Positions 11,735 to 25,399 of a stretch of DNA of 64,000 nucleotides are shown in pieces. The stretch comes from Pyxicephalus adspersus. Lineage: Eukaryota; Chordata; Amphibia; Anura; Pyxicephalidae. The DNA lies in contig NC_092859.1 in the NCBI RefSeq assembly GCF_032062135.1, positions 67,848,722 through 67,912,721 of the forward strand, written 5' to 3'. How positions within the stretch are numbered: position 1 is the stretch's first letter; each line of letters opens with the position of its first letter. The notes under the pieces were generated by a model that had not been told where the DNA came from, did not search any database, and was given only the letters and a program-made list of their open reading frames with translations. Made by a program: the position numbers and the translations under genes.

Positions 11735-11915
11735 TCCTAGATTGTAAGCGCTACGGGGCAGGATCATCTCCTCCTCCTATGTCACTCTCAGTATCTGTCT
11801 GTCACTTGCTAACCCTATTTAATGTACAGCGCTGCATATTATTTTGGACCTATATATAAATCCTGTTTATTATTAATAATATAATGATATAATAATAATA
11901 ATAATAATAATAATG
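11735..11915 (+). mobile_element. L2-type 3' tail fragment
   Basis: AGATTGTAAGCGCTACGGGG, then TTTAATGTACAGCGCTGCAT, then TATATAAATCCTGTTTATTA and an (AATA/ATA) run. This is the same 3' end as the L2 at 6152-9479. It may be a 5'-truncated L2 or the tail of a SINE that borrows it. Confidence 0.85.
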
Positions 11916-13891
<1,976 letters not shown>

Positions 13892-14044
13892 TCATTTAAT
13901 TACCAAAGAAAAAAAATGAAAAAATACATCATGGTAAAAATGCAGGTAATATTGTAAATACCTTGTACAATCCCATGTCACTTTTCACAAAGTTTAAAGG
14001 CACATGCGATATGTCATAGTCACTACTTTTTTTAGTAGACTTAC

Positions 14045-14345
14045 TACTTTACAGTGGAACGCAACCCTTTTGCAACCAGATAGGTCCTTTATTGCAGAAG
14101 GGGCAGGTGAAGTCCCTTCTGCTATAAAAAAAACTTTTAGCTGTCTGACTGCATTTTTAAATACACTCACATGACCCCATTCTTTTGCAGGGGCCACCAC
14201 AATCTTTCGTCTTCTCTTTTGGGTTTTGGTCCTCGGCCATCTTGATTTTCCCAGCATCATATGCTGAGTTACGCAAGTGCAATTTTTTTAAAACAAGATA
14301 ACAATCAGGCAGGTAAGTGTGTTTCACTGCAGAAGGAACATCGCC
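14045..14345. mobile_element. Possible diverged TTAA-type MITE
   Basis: The segment holds CCTTTATTGCAGAAGGGGCA, a block also present near 46630, 50170 and 63675 in elements with TTAAAG-type ends. Near its ends are CAGTGGAACGCAAC and a TTCCGTCTG stretch. The termini are too worn to fix the boundaries. Confidence 0.4.
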
Positions 14346-15339
14346 TGTTCCGTCTGTAAGAATGAACCCGTCTGATCTGAGATTTTCTGATATAGTTCAG
14401 CATTAAGTACAGGAGGGCCCTGAGGGAAACTCTGCTCACATGTATGTCAGTTATAAGCAGCAAGTTATTTCATGTAATGTAAACTGCCAGCTTGGAGGAT
14501 CGTAGCACTATGTATGTATATTTTTTCAAATCAATGACAGAACTATATTAACCAAAAGTGTGGAAATTTCAAGTACAAAACTTTGGCCAGTCATAGTCAA
14601 AGTTGTTGTACCTGAAGAAGAAAATTCCAAATAAAATCTATGAGTGTATAATGCAAACATTGTGATAGTGACAACTGCCTCTTATACCCTAATGTAATAA
14701 AGTGCATAGTTCTCCCCAGAGGTTTTTAGCCGGTTGCTCCGCCCAGCTGATTTGAATACCCCGCCCAGCTCTCCTCGGCAGCTTTCATCCTCGGATGCAC
14801 GGATCTCAGTGAGGTTGCTCTGTGCTATCTCTTCAGAGGATTGCTGCCGATGAGAGGTGAGCACACACAGTTCAGCCTTCATGTGAAGGAGACACAGGCA
14901 GCCCCGCCCCCATCTCATAGCACGAGCTCAGATTCCTGCCTGTGAAATGTATCCACCTCTAGCTCTGCATGTCATTCTGCATCCTCACAGCTCTCTGTAC
15001 AAACCTCCATATCTCCTAATATGTATGTCACAATGACCTGTAATTTTCAGGGTGTACAGGGGACCCTCATAGATACTAGTTATTACAATTTCAGCCCCTC
15101 AGCTTTAAAGAATTTCAAGATATGGGGGTCACAAATGTAAAAAGTTATGAAAATTGACATTTGGTTTTGCTGTTTCAGAGGAAAGTGCAACTAGGAGTCC
15201 TAAATTGAAAGTGCAAATTGGGGACCCCGGAGCCACTAACATAGCAGGGAGCATTGGGGTGGGGCCCCTAAATATATACCTACCCGTCACAAATCTATAC
15301 CTATGAAACTACTGTCTGCTTCTCTTCTTTGGACACCAA

Positions 15340-15975
15340 TTTCTCCTAAGTGGGGGGTACAAAACTGAAAATATAGGTGCAAGTGGCGGGCACATTCTCT
15401 CCTTACAATCTCATTACTACAGCATCATTAGAACATAAAACACTCTGCCCATCAAAATGGGTTTCCCTGCCCTGTTACACATTCCTGTCCACTTATCTAA
15501 CATTCTGAACTTCAATTGGGGAATGGGGAGGTGTAAGAAACCAAAAATATAGGTACAAGTGGGGAACATCTGTGACTAACATCCCCTAAAACTTCATCAC
15601 TATGGCACCATTAGAAAATGAACTCTGCCCACTAAATGTTATTGAGGTTGAGGTATAGGAAGGTTACAGTCATGTGTAACAAGGAAGTGCATTTTGATGG
15701 ACAGTTTTTTTTGTAATGTTGTAATGATGCCATGATGATGAAAGGTGATCGCCACACGTGTCTCCCACTTCCACCTATATTTTTGTTTCCCTGCACCTCT
15801 TAATTCTGGAGAAATTGGGGTTTGAGGTAAGTTGCAGACAGATATGTGTAACAGAGCGGGCAGAACATTTTGCTAGGTAGAGATTTATGTTCTCATAATG
15901 CAATAGTAATTACATTTTAGAAAGGTTTAACCACAAGTGTCCCCCACTTGCACCTCCAGTTTTAGTTTCCTATGC
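15340..15975. repeat. Four related modules in + + - - order (large imperfect palindrome)
   Basis: AAAATATAGGTGCAAGTGG-type blocks occur forward near 15370 and 15545 and inverted near 15755-15780 and 15925-15955. Between them run matching segments: a CATCATTAGAACATAAA block and a CAAAATG...TGTTACACAT block, each forward then inverted. The module length is about 170 bases and the symmetry centre is near 15660. Confidence 0.75.
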
Positions 15976-16263
15976 CTCCATGTGTACTTTAAAAATTTCA
16001 AGTTATTACAATGAACGGTTTTAGGAGATCTGAAGGTTTGAATACAACGAGTTGATAGGCTGCAGAATATGACAAGCAGCTTTTACACTCACATAGCTAT
16101 CACACTGCGCTGCCGATGACATTACACGCTGCAGATAAATGTCACAGACAGTGTTTTTATATAGAATATGGGCAGTGATGAGAGGGGGTCACTGTCTGTC
16201 TTGTCCCTATCTGATATCACATGCATGATGTTATTAAAGCATACCCACATTTTTAACATTATA

Positions 16264-16626
16264 TTAAAGAGTGACTTTCTTTGTTATGTAATGGAAAAAT
16301 GTGCTTTTTTTGTTTTTACACTTTTGTGGAGAGGACCTCTCCCCTTCAGTCTTCACTTCCATTTCGGTAAAGACCGAAGGGGAAATCCGCAGCCTCCTGG
16401 GATATTTGTGTCACTTATCCGAAGAGGCTCTGTACTACTCCTTGTGTGCATGCATCTTCAGAGGATTTCTTATAATGTAAAAAGTGTTCAATCTCATGCA
16501 TATGCAGTGCAAGGTAGCATTAGACGTACAAGTGAGCATCAGAAAAAAGCTGAGCCAGCATGGGCCTGCTGGGCTAATTTTGTAAAAGAATCAAGTGAAA
16601 AATGTTTTCACAAAAGTTCACTTTAA
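16264..16626. mobile_element. TTAA-flanked T2/Kolobok-like MITE
   Basis: It starts TTAAAGAGTGACTTTC (TTAA at 16264) and ends in the inverted form AAAGTTCACTTTAA (TTAA at 16623-16626). It contains CAGCCTCCTGGGATATTTGT, the core also found at 19495, 38580 and 47490. TTAA targets with TTAAAGR ends are known for the T2 (Kolobok) family of Xenopus; the assignment is by that likeness. Confidence 0.65.
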
Positions 16627-16726
16627 CTAAATATAGACACAGGAGCACATCTGAAGTTAGGCTGAATTCACATCGGCAGTAAGGTTACATTTGTCCATTC
16701 CTCATGCCAGGAACCACTGCTGCCTA

Positions 16727-17185
16727 NNNNNNNNNNNNNNNNNNNNNNNNNNNNNNNNNNNNNNNNNNNNNNNNNNNNNNNNNNNNNNNNNNNNNNNNNN
16801 NNNNNNNNNNNNNNNNNNNNNNNNNNNNNNNNNNNNNNNNNNNNNNNNNNNNNNNNNNNNNNNNNNNNNNNNNNNNNNNNNNNNNNNNNNNNNNNNNNNN
16901 NNNNNNNNNNNNNNNNNNNNNNNNNNNNNNNNNNNNNNNNNNNNNNNNNNNNNNNNNNNNNNNNNNNNNNNNNNNNNNNNNNNNNNNNNNNNNNNNNNNN
17001 NNNNNNNNNNNNNNNNNNNNNNNNNNNNNNNNNNNNNNNNNNNNNNNNNNNNNNNNNNNNNNNNNNNNNNNNNNNNNNNNNNNNNNNNNNNNNNNNNNNN
17101 NNNNNNNNNNNNNNNNNNNNNNNNNNNNNNNNNNNNNNNNNNNNNNNNNNNNNNNNNNNNNNNNNNNNNNNNNNNNNNNNNNNNN
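16727..17185. other. Assembly gap (459 N)
   Basis: Run of N. Open frames crossing it are artefacts. Confidence 1.
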
Positions 17186-17587
17186 CTAGCAGTTGCCAGA
17201 AGTCAGTCAGAAGGGTTAAATGTTTTTTGCTGCTAATATGAGCTCAGCCTAACTTGTTACACCACATTCATTATACTATTACACTACTACAAAGGATTAC
17301 ACTCTTAAAACTTAGAACACTAGTAAGTTGGGTAACACACGGCATAGGACAGTTGTGGCAAAATACATAGAATAGAAAAATTGGATATACTAATGGGGCA
17401 GGCATTACAAAGTTGTAACAAATAATTGGGAGAAGGTAGAACCCTTAAACAATAAGAGGTTACAAGATACCCATGGCATAAACAACTGGGAGCACTAAAT
17501 TTGCCATGTTTTGCCACACCCCCTTTTTTACCACCCGGCTACAGCTTCCCACCACCCAGCTGAAAAAAATTTCTGGGGAGAACACTG

Positions 17588-18323
17588 AAGTGGTTTACTA
17601 ACTCACAGAATGGAGATTTTAAAATTGGAGGTCTGATTGCAGATTGCAGTATGTGGAAGGCTTTCAACAGTAATAACTCCTTAAGTGATAATTGTTAATT
17701 GTTGAGAAAACAAATTTCAGCTAAAACAACTGGTGAGACACTAGAAATATCCTGGTAACAGTTTAGATTTCATAAGCTCATGGGTATACAGAAGCTAATG
17801 GGCAGACAGAGAAATTCAGAAATGTATTAATACTGATGAGAACTAATATTAACTTTAAAGTGAATATGTTATTCTGTATGGGGGGCTAGCAACATTTATA
17901 TACAGTATATAAATTTATATCTTAAAGGGCCAATTCATCCAGAACGATTTCCCGCCTTGGTAGATGTTTAACAGTTAAACCATCTGATATTTATATATCT
18001 TAGATAAGATTTCTGTCAAGTCTGGACATCTGCTGTGGCCCTTATAGGGAGATCCCACTATACCTGCTAGACTGGTAACTTGTTTTATACTATTGAGAAC
18101 AGTATAAAATTAATTGCTGGGCTGGAACACTCAAAATAGGTGGATAGAAAGTGTAAGAAACATGAAGATCTATTAAGCAAGGAGCTGACTAAGCACACCA
18201 GACTTCTCTTAATAAAAATAATGATTTTCAGGGGGAGGACCATCTGATCAGCTGTCTATACAATATAAAAATGTACTTTACATAAAAAATTATATAAGAG
18301 AAGTAAGAAAAACTCAGTCTCAC
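17588..18323. other. JAKMIP2 intron, no recognised feature
   Basis: AT-rich intron sequence up to the donor at 18323. Nothing further recognised. Confidence 0.6.
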
Positions 18324-18821
18324 CAATCTACGGATGTCTCTTTCACTTTCCCATTTAATTTTTGCAATTGCCTCCTGGTGGGACTGATGTTCACTTCTCA
18401 AATCCCCAGCCTTGATTTTGTCAGCCTGGATTATATTATTGAGAGCCTCATCCACCTGTTTCTTGGCAGATTTCAGCTCTGTGATCTCCTGTAAGAGCTT
18501 GAGGCGCTCAGAGTCAAACACTTTTCTGGCCTCTTCCCGTGCCTCTGTGCTCAGAGCTGTCCTTACTTTGTCACTGCTGCCATCACGGAGAGCATTAACA
18601 GCAGATTTTAGTCGCAGGATTTCTGCCTCTTTTAATTTGACCATTCGAGACATCTCCTGCTCATGCTGTTTTATTAAGTTCTCCCGAACTGCCTGTAGCT
18701 CTTTCATCTTTTCCTCATGAAGCTTGGCTTTCAATTCAGAAACAGTTGCTGTGTGTTTGTGTTGTTCCTGCTCCTTTATCCGTTTACTCTCTTGATTTTT
18801 TTCTCTTTCAAGCCTAGACAC
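18324..18821 (-). CDS. JAKMIP2: JAKMIP2 coding exon (codons 44-209)
   Basis: This 498-base exon is the largest piece of the gene here. The acceptor is ATTCAG (CAG at 18824-18822) and the donor GTGAGA (GT at 18323-18322). Its 166 codons begin VSRLEREKNQESKRIKEQEQ and include KLHEEKMKELQAVRENLIKQ, EAREEARKVFDSERLKLLQE, ADKIKAGDLRSEHQSHQEA and a final ESERDIRRL. The whole stretch is charged, heptad-patterned and lacks proline: a long parallel coiled coil. In JAKMIP proteins the N-terminal region is tied to microtubule association and the C-terminal region to JAK-family kinase binding (shown for JAKMIP1); JAKMIP2/NECC1 is a neuroendocrine protein reported at the Golgi. The open frame runs past both splice sites (18848 and 18228), but family agreement stops exactly at them. 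Confidence 0.97.
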
Positions 18822-18859
18822 CTGAATAACATTGATAAAGGACAACATTGTTTAAAAGT

Positions 18860-19204
18860 TAGAAAAAATTACAGTAGGGACACTGAAGAAACAAAATAAA
18901 ATCAAAATTTGGTATAGCAGAGAACAAGGTCTCAGAAAAGAGCCTTCAAATACATTTTATTTAATGTGTCTTAATCTTTTATTGTGGTATTTTTTTTAAA
19001 TTGACCTTTATCTATATGTCTTAAAGTTTACCTGTCATGAGTAAAGTACATGGGCTGCCATTGCTGGTCTTCTATGGAAAATGCTTGTTGTGTGGCTGTT
19101 TGGGAGTATTTGCTTCAGGTCACAGATTTAGAAAGCATCAGTATGAAAACCACATTTTTGCAAAATGAAGGTTCAACAATGGAAGCCTACATAATTCTCC
19201 CACT
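18860..19204. other. JAKMIP2 intron, no recognised feature
   Basis: No gene or repeat identified. Confidence 0.55.
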
Positions 19205-19600
19205 TTAAAGAGGAACTATACTCAAAACACAAAGAAAAACAAAAACACACTTACCTTCAATCCCTCCAGGGGTGTCCGGCATCGGGTCCCGCGTCGTCTC
19301 GGCATCCGTCCCAGAGCCAGCCCTCCGGGCGCGGCCATCTTTGTCTTCTATTCTGGGTTTTTCATCCTACCTAGGCGTGAGATCGGGTGATGTAGAACTG
19401 CGGATGCGTGAGATCAGCAAATTTTTCTATTTGACCAAAAAAGGCTTCCTCTGCGCATGGCCGAGATGCTCTGGCATGCGCAGAAGGAGCGTCCAAGAGC
19501 CTCCTGGGATGCCTGAGGTAGGTATCCTGGGAGGCTTTGCACTCCCATTCATTATCGACGGCCGAGAATTAGGGGGCATGACTGATGTACAGTAAATAAC
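19205..19600. mobile_element. TTAA-type T2/Kolobok-like MITE, right end lost
   Basis: The left end TTAAAGAGGAACTATACTC is followed by a GC-rich body (ATCGGGTCCCGCGTCGTCTC) and the AGAGCCTCCTGGGATGCCTG core. The same order occurs at 47188-48117 and, inverted, at 38447-38952. No matching right terminus is seen. Confidence 0.7.
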
Positions 19601-19816
19601 AAACCACAATAATCTCTTATCCAACCAGTAATCAGCCTAAATCTGTATTAACCAATCATTACTATTTAAATAGATTACTACCCTTCTTTGGTCTTTGTAA
19701 TTCATTATTAAAGCTTTACCAACCTAGAACCAGATACATAATAATACAATTAGAGAAATCTTCCAGCACTTAATGGCTTATGCTGATCTTTTACAAGCAC
19801 AGTTTTGTATCAATTA

Positions 19817-19842
19817 CAAAAAAAAAAAAAAAAAAAAAAAAA
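19817..19842. repeat. Poly-A run
   Basis: About 25 A, not attached to an identifiable retroelement. Confidence 0.9.
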
Positions 19843-20298
19843 CAAGCCAAGTTAGCATAAAATTATTATTGGTGCAGGCAATGCCAATTGTTTATAAAAA
19901 ATAGGAATTAGCTACAACATTGTCAGCCTAAACAAGTAGAAATTTGATTGTCTCAATAATATAGGGAACAGCCCTATATACTGCCCACTCTGTAAACATG
20001 TAAACATTTCTTTCTTATATATGTAATGCATATATAATATGTATTCATAAATTATTTAAACAGGTAAGAAAGAGCATATTTCAGGCCAATATCATGGACT
20101 ATTATGTATTAGAAAATAAACTTAAACGTTTCTGTCCTTCCCTCCTGGTGTGGTCCTAGCAGAATATATATTTATTAGTATGACTTTTAGACCAGTATCA
20201 AGTGTCAGGCAGCTGTTGGAATCCAGAGGACCATATCAGAATATTTGACTGTACATCTATCTCCTATATGTTATTTCTATCTCTGGAATGTTATTTCA

Positions 20299-20543
<245 letters not shown>

Positions 20544-21419
20544 CTTCAAAAACAAAAGAAGGCAACTGCATCACAAAATGATATAGGCAATGCATACAAT
20601 CAATGGTGATTACATCTTTTAATGGCTTATTTTTTTTACATTTTAGAACAGGCAAACATCAGAACTTTTTCATCTTTATCATTAGATCTTTTCAAACAGT
20701 GCCTACAGATATATGTAACATACTGGAACAATTGAGGTTAATTTTTTATTGCTGTCATGTGTTAAAAAAGGGCGATCTTTTAACGATGATAATAAACACA
20801 AAGAAAATTCACCAATAATTAGTTCAAAAGAAGACATGTACATTGTTTACACTGTTTTGAAAAACTAGGGAACACCCAAGGTAGCCAATCAATCATCAGG
20901 TATAACACATCAGGTATTACCACAGACCATTTCTAACTCCTTATTCTTCCTGCCGGATTTTTCATTATTTTTTTTATTTATAGTGCCCTTGTCACTACTG
21001 GTAATATACAGTCAAATGATGTGGCACTTGCAGCTCATTTAGGTCTAGATTTTCCAGTCCCTAGTCTAGATTTTACATGTTTGCCGAGCTAAATGATCCT
21101 GAAGACTGGGTAATGCTATATCACCTATTAAAGTATACTCATATTTCAACAGCAATATCTTGTAGCAGTTTCCATCCATAGCCTGGATTAATACTTAGGT
21201 AAACAATGATTCCTAACTGGTTAGTGGTACTGGTGTTAGTCACTTTTGATTGATGCCTACAGACATATACACACACCACTGCCAATATAAGTATCCGTAC
21301 ACTGTTTAATGCCTTTGGATTACAAAAAAAGGAAAGGAAATGTTAAATTGCTAAAATGAATAGTTAATTGCATAAAACACTACTGATTATTCATTTAACA
21401 ATTGGTAATGATGCCTTAC

Positions 21420-21469
21420 CTGTGACTTCAACCATCTACATCCATTGTCTTCAACCCTCCGGTCCATAT
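21420..21469 (-). other. JAKMIP2: Predicted 50-base 5' UTR exon of JAKMIP2
   Basis: On the minus strand an ideal acceptor (TTTTTCCCCTCTACAG, CAG at 21472-21470) is followed 50 bases later by a GTAAGG donor (GT at 21419-21418). It lies 0.9 kb upstream of the start-codon exon, in the right orientation. It contains an ATG whose frame is open through the exon and stops shortly inside the next one, so it would be an upstream ORF and not a longer JAKMIP2. There is no protein homology to lean on; the call rests on the splice pair and position. Confidence 0.5.
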
Positions 21470-21472
21470 CTG

Positions 21473-22055
21473 TAGAGGGGAAAAATACACCAAGGTAAGA
21501 AATTACATTCAACATTCCAAACAACTACCAGATAAAAGAAACACTGAAGAGAATATAATCAAAATCAATCACTATGAGCTCAAGATTTGACCACAGACTC
21601 TAGAAAACTTTTAAATGTACCTCGCTGTATTGCATTAGAATCTATTTCTAAGCTCCGAGAAGACATCCCTAGCAACACTATCCTCTCTGAAGAACAGTTA
21701 TTAGGCTCAATTCATAAGGCTGTAACACAAGGATAAGGATATTTACTTTAGCCATGTGACTGTGATTTTCAAATCTCTTTTGACACCTCATTCAAAATGT
21801 GTTAACTTTCTGAATTGACCCTATTAGCTGTGAAGATGCAACCCAGTACACTCACTCATTATTCTGCTGCTTTATGTTAGTATATGTACTTGGCTCCAAG
21901 AGTCACAAACCTAATTTACAGAACTAGTCAGGGCTGAATTTGCCACTAGTCATAATTGACATCTGCTGAAAGGGAGCCAGTGGTTACAGCTGTCAACCAC
22001 CCTTCATTTCTCTATCCCTTATTGAACACTGTAGGCCTGCAGCAGTACCTGCTTT
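21473..22055. other. JAKMIP2 upstream/intron DNA, no recognised feature
   Basis: No gene or named repeat recognised. Confidence 0.5.
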
Positions 22056-22310
22056 CACGATCCTTTCCAACAACAAAAGATAGAACGAGAGTTGTACATA
22101 CAGCGCCGTTCTGCTTTATAGAGAGGGGAGAATGACGGAGCGGCAACCTGCTGCGCTCTCTCCCCTTAAATTGTTTTACGATCATTTGTTGTTTGTGTAT
22201 CCGCCCGGACGGATCCATGAACGATTTTCAACAAGTGCTATACACATGCCAGATTCTCGCCTGATACTAGCCCTGAGGCTAGAGAATCATTAGACGTGTG
22301 TACATAGTAT
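22056..22310. mobile_element. Hairpin-rich MITE, degraded copy (family of 40087-40413)
   Basis: It shares TTTCACGATCCTTTCCAAC, a GTACATACAGCGCCGTTCT block, GACGGAGCGGCAACCTGCTG and the right end GACGTGTGTACA with the better copy at 40087-40413, in the same orientation. The left end is lost. Confidence 0.8.
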
Positions 22311-22969
22311 TAAGTAGATCCAAGCTTCAACTGTGTAGAAAGCTCCCCTTGATGTCCTAAATGAGCAAAATACCTGACTATTTTACCTGCCCCAAGCAGC
22401 ACATACTTATCTCTACTTTAGACCCTGCTGCCTGTTGAGCCAACTGCAGTAAACAGAGGGAAGCCCTGTGTATGCTTAAACAGAGGTTTTGGGAAATATA
22501 CACCAATAGCACTACCTGTGAGGTAATCACACCAGAATCAAATGGCTTTGTATTGGCAATGTATTTTATGAGCAAAAGCAACACTGGATACTTACATGCA
22601 GCACTGAAACACATGGAATGCAAGTGAATAGAGCTTGTTCCTGCTTGCTTTTTTATATAAATGTAAAATATTGTTTTGTATTTCAGTGGGGACTGGTTCT
22701 GTTGCTGCTATTATTGATTGCTTTGATAGAAAACAGCCTGGAACAGCATGTGCAATACTTGCTAGTTCTGGAGCAGTGATTCAGTAAGGCTAAAAGTAAA
22801 GAAATTTTGAACTTAAAAATGATCTTGTCCATAGCAACTAATCAGGTTTTTCCAATCAAAATGCAACCAATAACAATTCAATTTTCACTCAAAATTTTCT
22901 TTACAATTTGTTACAATTTTGGTGAATCATTTTAATTTTGCGATTTGAATATTAGTATGCAGAACAAAG

Positions 22970-23340
22970 TTACATAGTCAGATTGAAAAAGATACAGTGC
23001 TTCATGTTTAACCGCTAGGGAAATAAACACAGAAACCTGCATATTCCAGAAAGAAACATATATGCATAGTTGATGGAGAGAAAAAAATTCTTATTAACAT
23101 AGTTCAATTTACTTCAATAGGGGAAAAAAATCTTTCCCGGTTCCTTAAGGCAATTGGATATTCCCTGGATCAACAGTCTCTGGTGTTATTCCTTTAATAC
23201 CCAGTTATATTCTGTGCTTCTAGAAAAGCATCCAACTTTTTTTTAAACAATGTGCTAAAACAATCTGAACAGCTGCTTTCATCAGAGTTCTCTCATACCT
23301 GCTTAGCTTCATTATTTTCTCTTTTACTAAAGACTTATGA
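22970..23340 (-). mobile_element. CR1-clade LINE, 3' end fragment
   Basis: Read on the minus strand it gives TTGGATGCTTTTCTAGAAGC, then GACTGTTGATCCAGGGAATA and a TGACTATGTAACTTTG end. These match the 3' part of the CR1 at about 10025-10304. Only the last few codons and the 3' UTR remain. Confidence 0.85.
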
Positions 23341-23355
23341 GGGATTTAATAACTA

Positions 23356-25399
23356 CACAGGTCAACAAAAAATTAGTTTTGATAATCATCAGAAACCACA
23401 AACTTTTATAGTACTATTATAGTTAACATTGTACGTGCACGTATTTTGTACTAAAACATTTAAGTGAATGTTAATAAATTTTCAGTGTGAAGAAAAATAA
23501 GGCACACTGTGGTATAGATCTACTGAGCAGTGTTAGTCAGGTACCATTGTTTCTTCAGAAATGCTTACAGTATGATTTTCTCTCTACTCTCTGTCTGCAT
23601 TGTCGCGGTACAGCATCCAGCAGTAGTCAGCCATCATACTTTCATTCCTGAAACCTTGGTAGGGGTGCTCCATTAACTGAATGTCCTGGTGAAAATGTTC
23701 TTGTTCGTCACTCACCATACTAAAATTCTAGATGTGAGTGCAAGAAATGTATTTTTAAAGACATGCGACAACCTAGTTTCTGGTATAAATCAAGCAGATT
23801 CTGAACTCCTTCCTTGTATGCAGGAGACTTATGGTTGCCCAAGAAATTTTCACATAGCCACTTGAATGGATCCCAAGCTTCTAGCTCAGCTGCTGAGGGA
23901 GATTGTTTGAAAACATCATCCCTGCAAAACAGACTTAATCTGTGGCCCTGTAAATATACCTTCCTTCATTTTACTTATGTTTGGAAACTTCTGAACAAGG
24001 TACTGAAAACCCTTGGAGTTTGATTTACCCATGGTCTTTACAAGGTTCTTCATCAAGCCTAACTTAATATGGAGAGGTGGCAGAAATATTTTATGCGGAT
24101 CAACCAGAGGCAAAAACTTGACACTGCTTGTTCCGGGCTTATAGGTATCTCTTGGTAGCCAATCATGCTTGACATAATGGTCTCCCGTAGATCGGCTGTG
24201 CCACAGGCATAGGAAACAGCAATATTTTGTGAATCCTCCTTGCATTCCCATCAGCAAGCCAATGACCTTTAGATCCCCATAGATGTTCCACTGGTGTGTT
24301 TTATACTGGATTGCTTCAAGTAGTAACTTCATGTTGTCATAGGGCTCCTTTAGGTTAACGGAATGGGCAATCGGTAAACTTGGTTTGGAATTACCATTAT
24401 GCAGTAAGCCTGCTTTCAAGCTTCTTTCAGAGGAATCAATGACGATACGCCATTCAGATGGAACATGCTCTTGTGACAAACTGTTAAAGAGTGCATTTAT
24501 ATCATGACAGTAGCACAGTGAGCCCCCCTTTGCAAGCAAGTGCTTCTGTTAAAGCCTTGAAAGAAGAAAGAAAGAAGTTCTGCTTTGTCTTTACAGAAAT
24601 TTAGATCACAAACAAGATCATTCAGCTCTGCCTGTGTAAAGGTCTCTGGTTCTGAATCTTCATAGGCCAAGTAGTCAGGGTCAGATGATTCGGGTTTGTA
24701 ACTGGCTGCAACTCCAGCGCATTACTCATCACCTTCTACAGAAGCAAGTCCATCATGTGGTGGTACCGGAACTGGCAATTAAGCATTATGGGGAACAGGC
24801 CTAATTGCAGAATCAAGGCTGGGATATACAATTTTGTGCTTAGTTTTACCTGAGAATCTATAGAGAATTGATGCAGCAAAAATAGCAGTCGATTGGATGG
24901 TCTCGCGGTTCTCTCCACACTATCGGGATTGTAAATGGCATTGCTGCCTTACGCCAATTTAGTCAGTTATGAAGTCCGTTTGAACAACTAGTACAGATTA
25001 CATGTCGAGCCCAAGATTTATCCTGGTCACCAAGTGGACAGCCAAATTTGCATATCTTTTTAAGTTCTGTGTTAATTTGGCCACGTTGTGCTTTTGTCGT
25101 GAATGAACCACACATGTAACAGAAACTGTCTGGATCATTAAGGCAATTTCTAGGCACGATGACAAATTAAATCAATCGCAGTTAGTGTGGTCTCTAACCT
25201 TAAAAAAAGAAAACTGTTGTTAAATGTTGTAATATGTTAAGGCTATTTATAGCAAATTTCACACAATAAATAATTAGCTGCATCACAAAAACTAGACGTG
25301 CTAGAGAAAAACTGAACACAGATTTGAAATCCGCATCAAAAAATACTACAAAGCCCACATAAAATTATATCTGATGAAAATGACATGTTGAGCTTGTGT
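23356..25399 (-). mobile_element. Unclassified DNA transposon, copy B
   Basis: A second, more diverged subfamily of the transposon at 4223-11625. Possible ends are CACAGGTCAACA at 23356 and the inverted AAGCTCAACA-type end near 25399, which agree only loosely. Minus-strand coding blocks run N to C: NCLNDPDSFCYMCGSF (about 25150-25100), DQDKSWARHVICTSC (near 25020), a broken acidic region, then the long open frame 24539-23916, then VSDEQEHFHQDIQLME near 23720-23675 and MMADYCWMLYRD near 23630. Frameshifts and stops separate the blocks, so it is inactive. Confidence 0.72.
23916..24539 (-). pseudogene. Copy B transposase-like core, 207 codons open
   Basis: This is the longest intact stretch of the family in the diverged subfamily. 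Blocks in order: a histidine/cysteine start (LCYCHDINALF), EWRIVIDSSERSLKAGLLHN with a candidate first catalytic Asp, HQWNIYGDLKVIGLLMGMQ with a candidate second Asp, KYCCFLCLWHSR with a CxxC pair, LPPLHIKLGLMKNLV and GIFTGPQIKSVLQ. The order and spacing suit an RNase H-like DDE transposase, but that fold is an inference. The candidate glutamate block lies outside this frame, near 23720. The methionine at 24539 is not a real start; it is simply the first after an upstream break. Confidence 0.7.

Larger units (their letters stand above)
14705..17587. mobile_element. Long non-autonomous element with inverted ends, about 2.9 kb
   Basis: The left end CATAGTTCTCCCCAGAGG and the right end GGGGAGAACACTG (17575-17587) are inverted matches built on the same block, CAGTGTTCTCCCCAG followed by a T run. 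Both ends carry GCCGG and CCCAGCTG sub-blocks just inside. AAGTG flanks both sides (14700-14704 and 17588-17592), a possible 5-base target duplication. The interior holds a symmetric module array (15365-15960), a TTAA-type MITE (16264-16626) and an assembly gap (16727-17185). A related CCACCCAGCTTAAA fragment lies near 38430. No transposase is visible; the superfamily is unknown. Confidence 0.5.

Noticed and set aside
15340..15975. Possible CRISPR-like array
   Set aside because: The repeated blocks are in mixed orientation with long diverged units, and the window is vertebrate nuclear DNA.
16168..16626. 152-codon plus-strand open frame
   Set aside because: It lies mostly inside a TTAA-type MITE and reads through its shared repeat core.
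16691..17236. Long open frames across N runs (also 35775-36745)
   Set aside because: They consist almost wholly of unknown bases; the readable ends show no coding likeness.
18412..18720. 102-codon plus-strand open frame
   Set aside because: Antisense shadow of the large JAKMIP2 exon.
21420..21469. Extension of JAKMIP2 to an earlier ATG in this exon
   Set aside because: Its frame stops at TAA soon after the splice, and an in-frame TGA precedes the known start at 20430.
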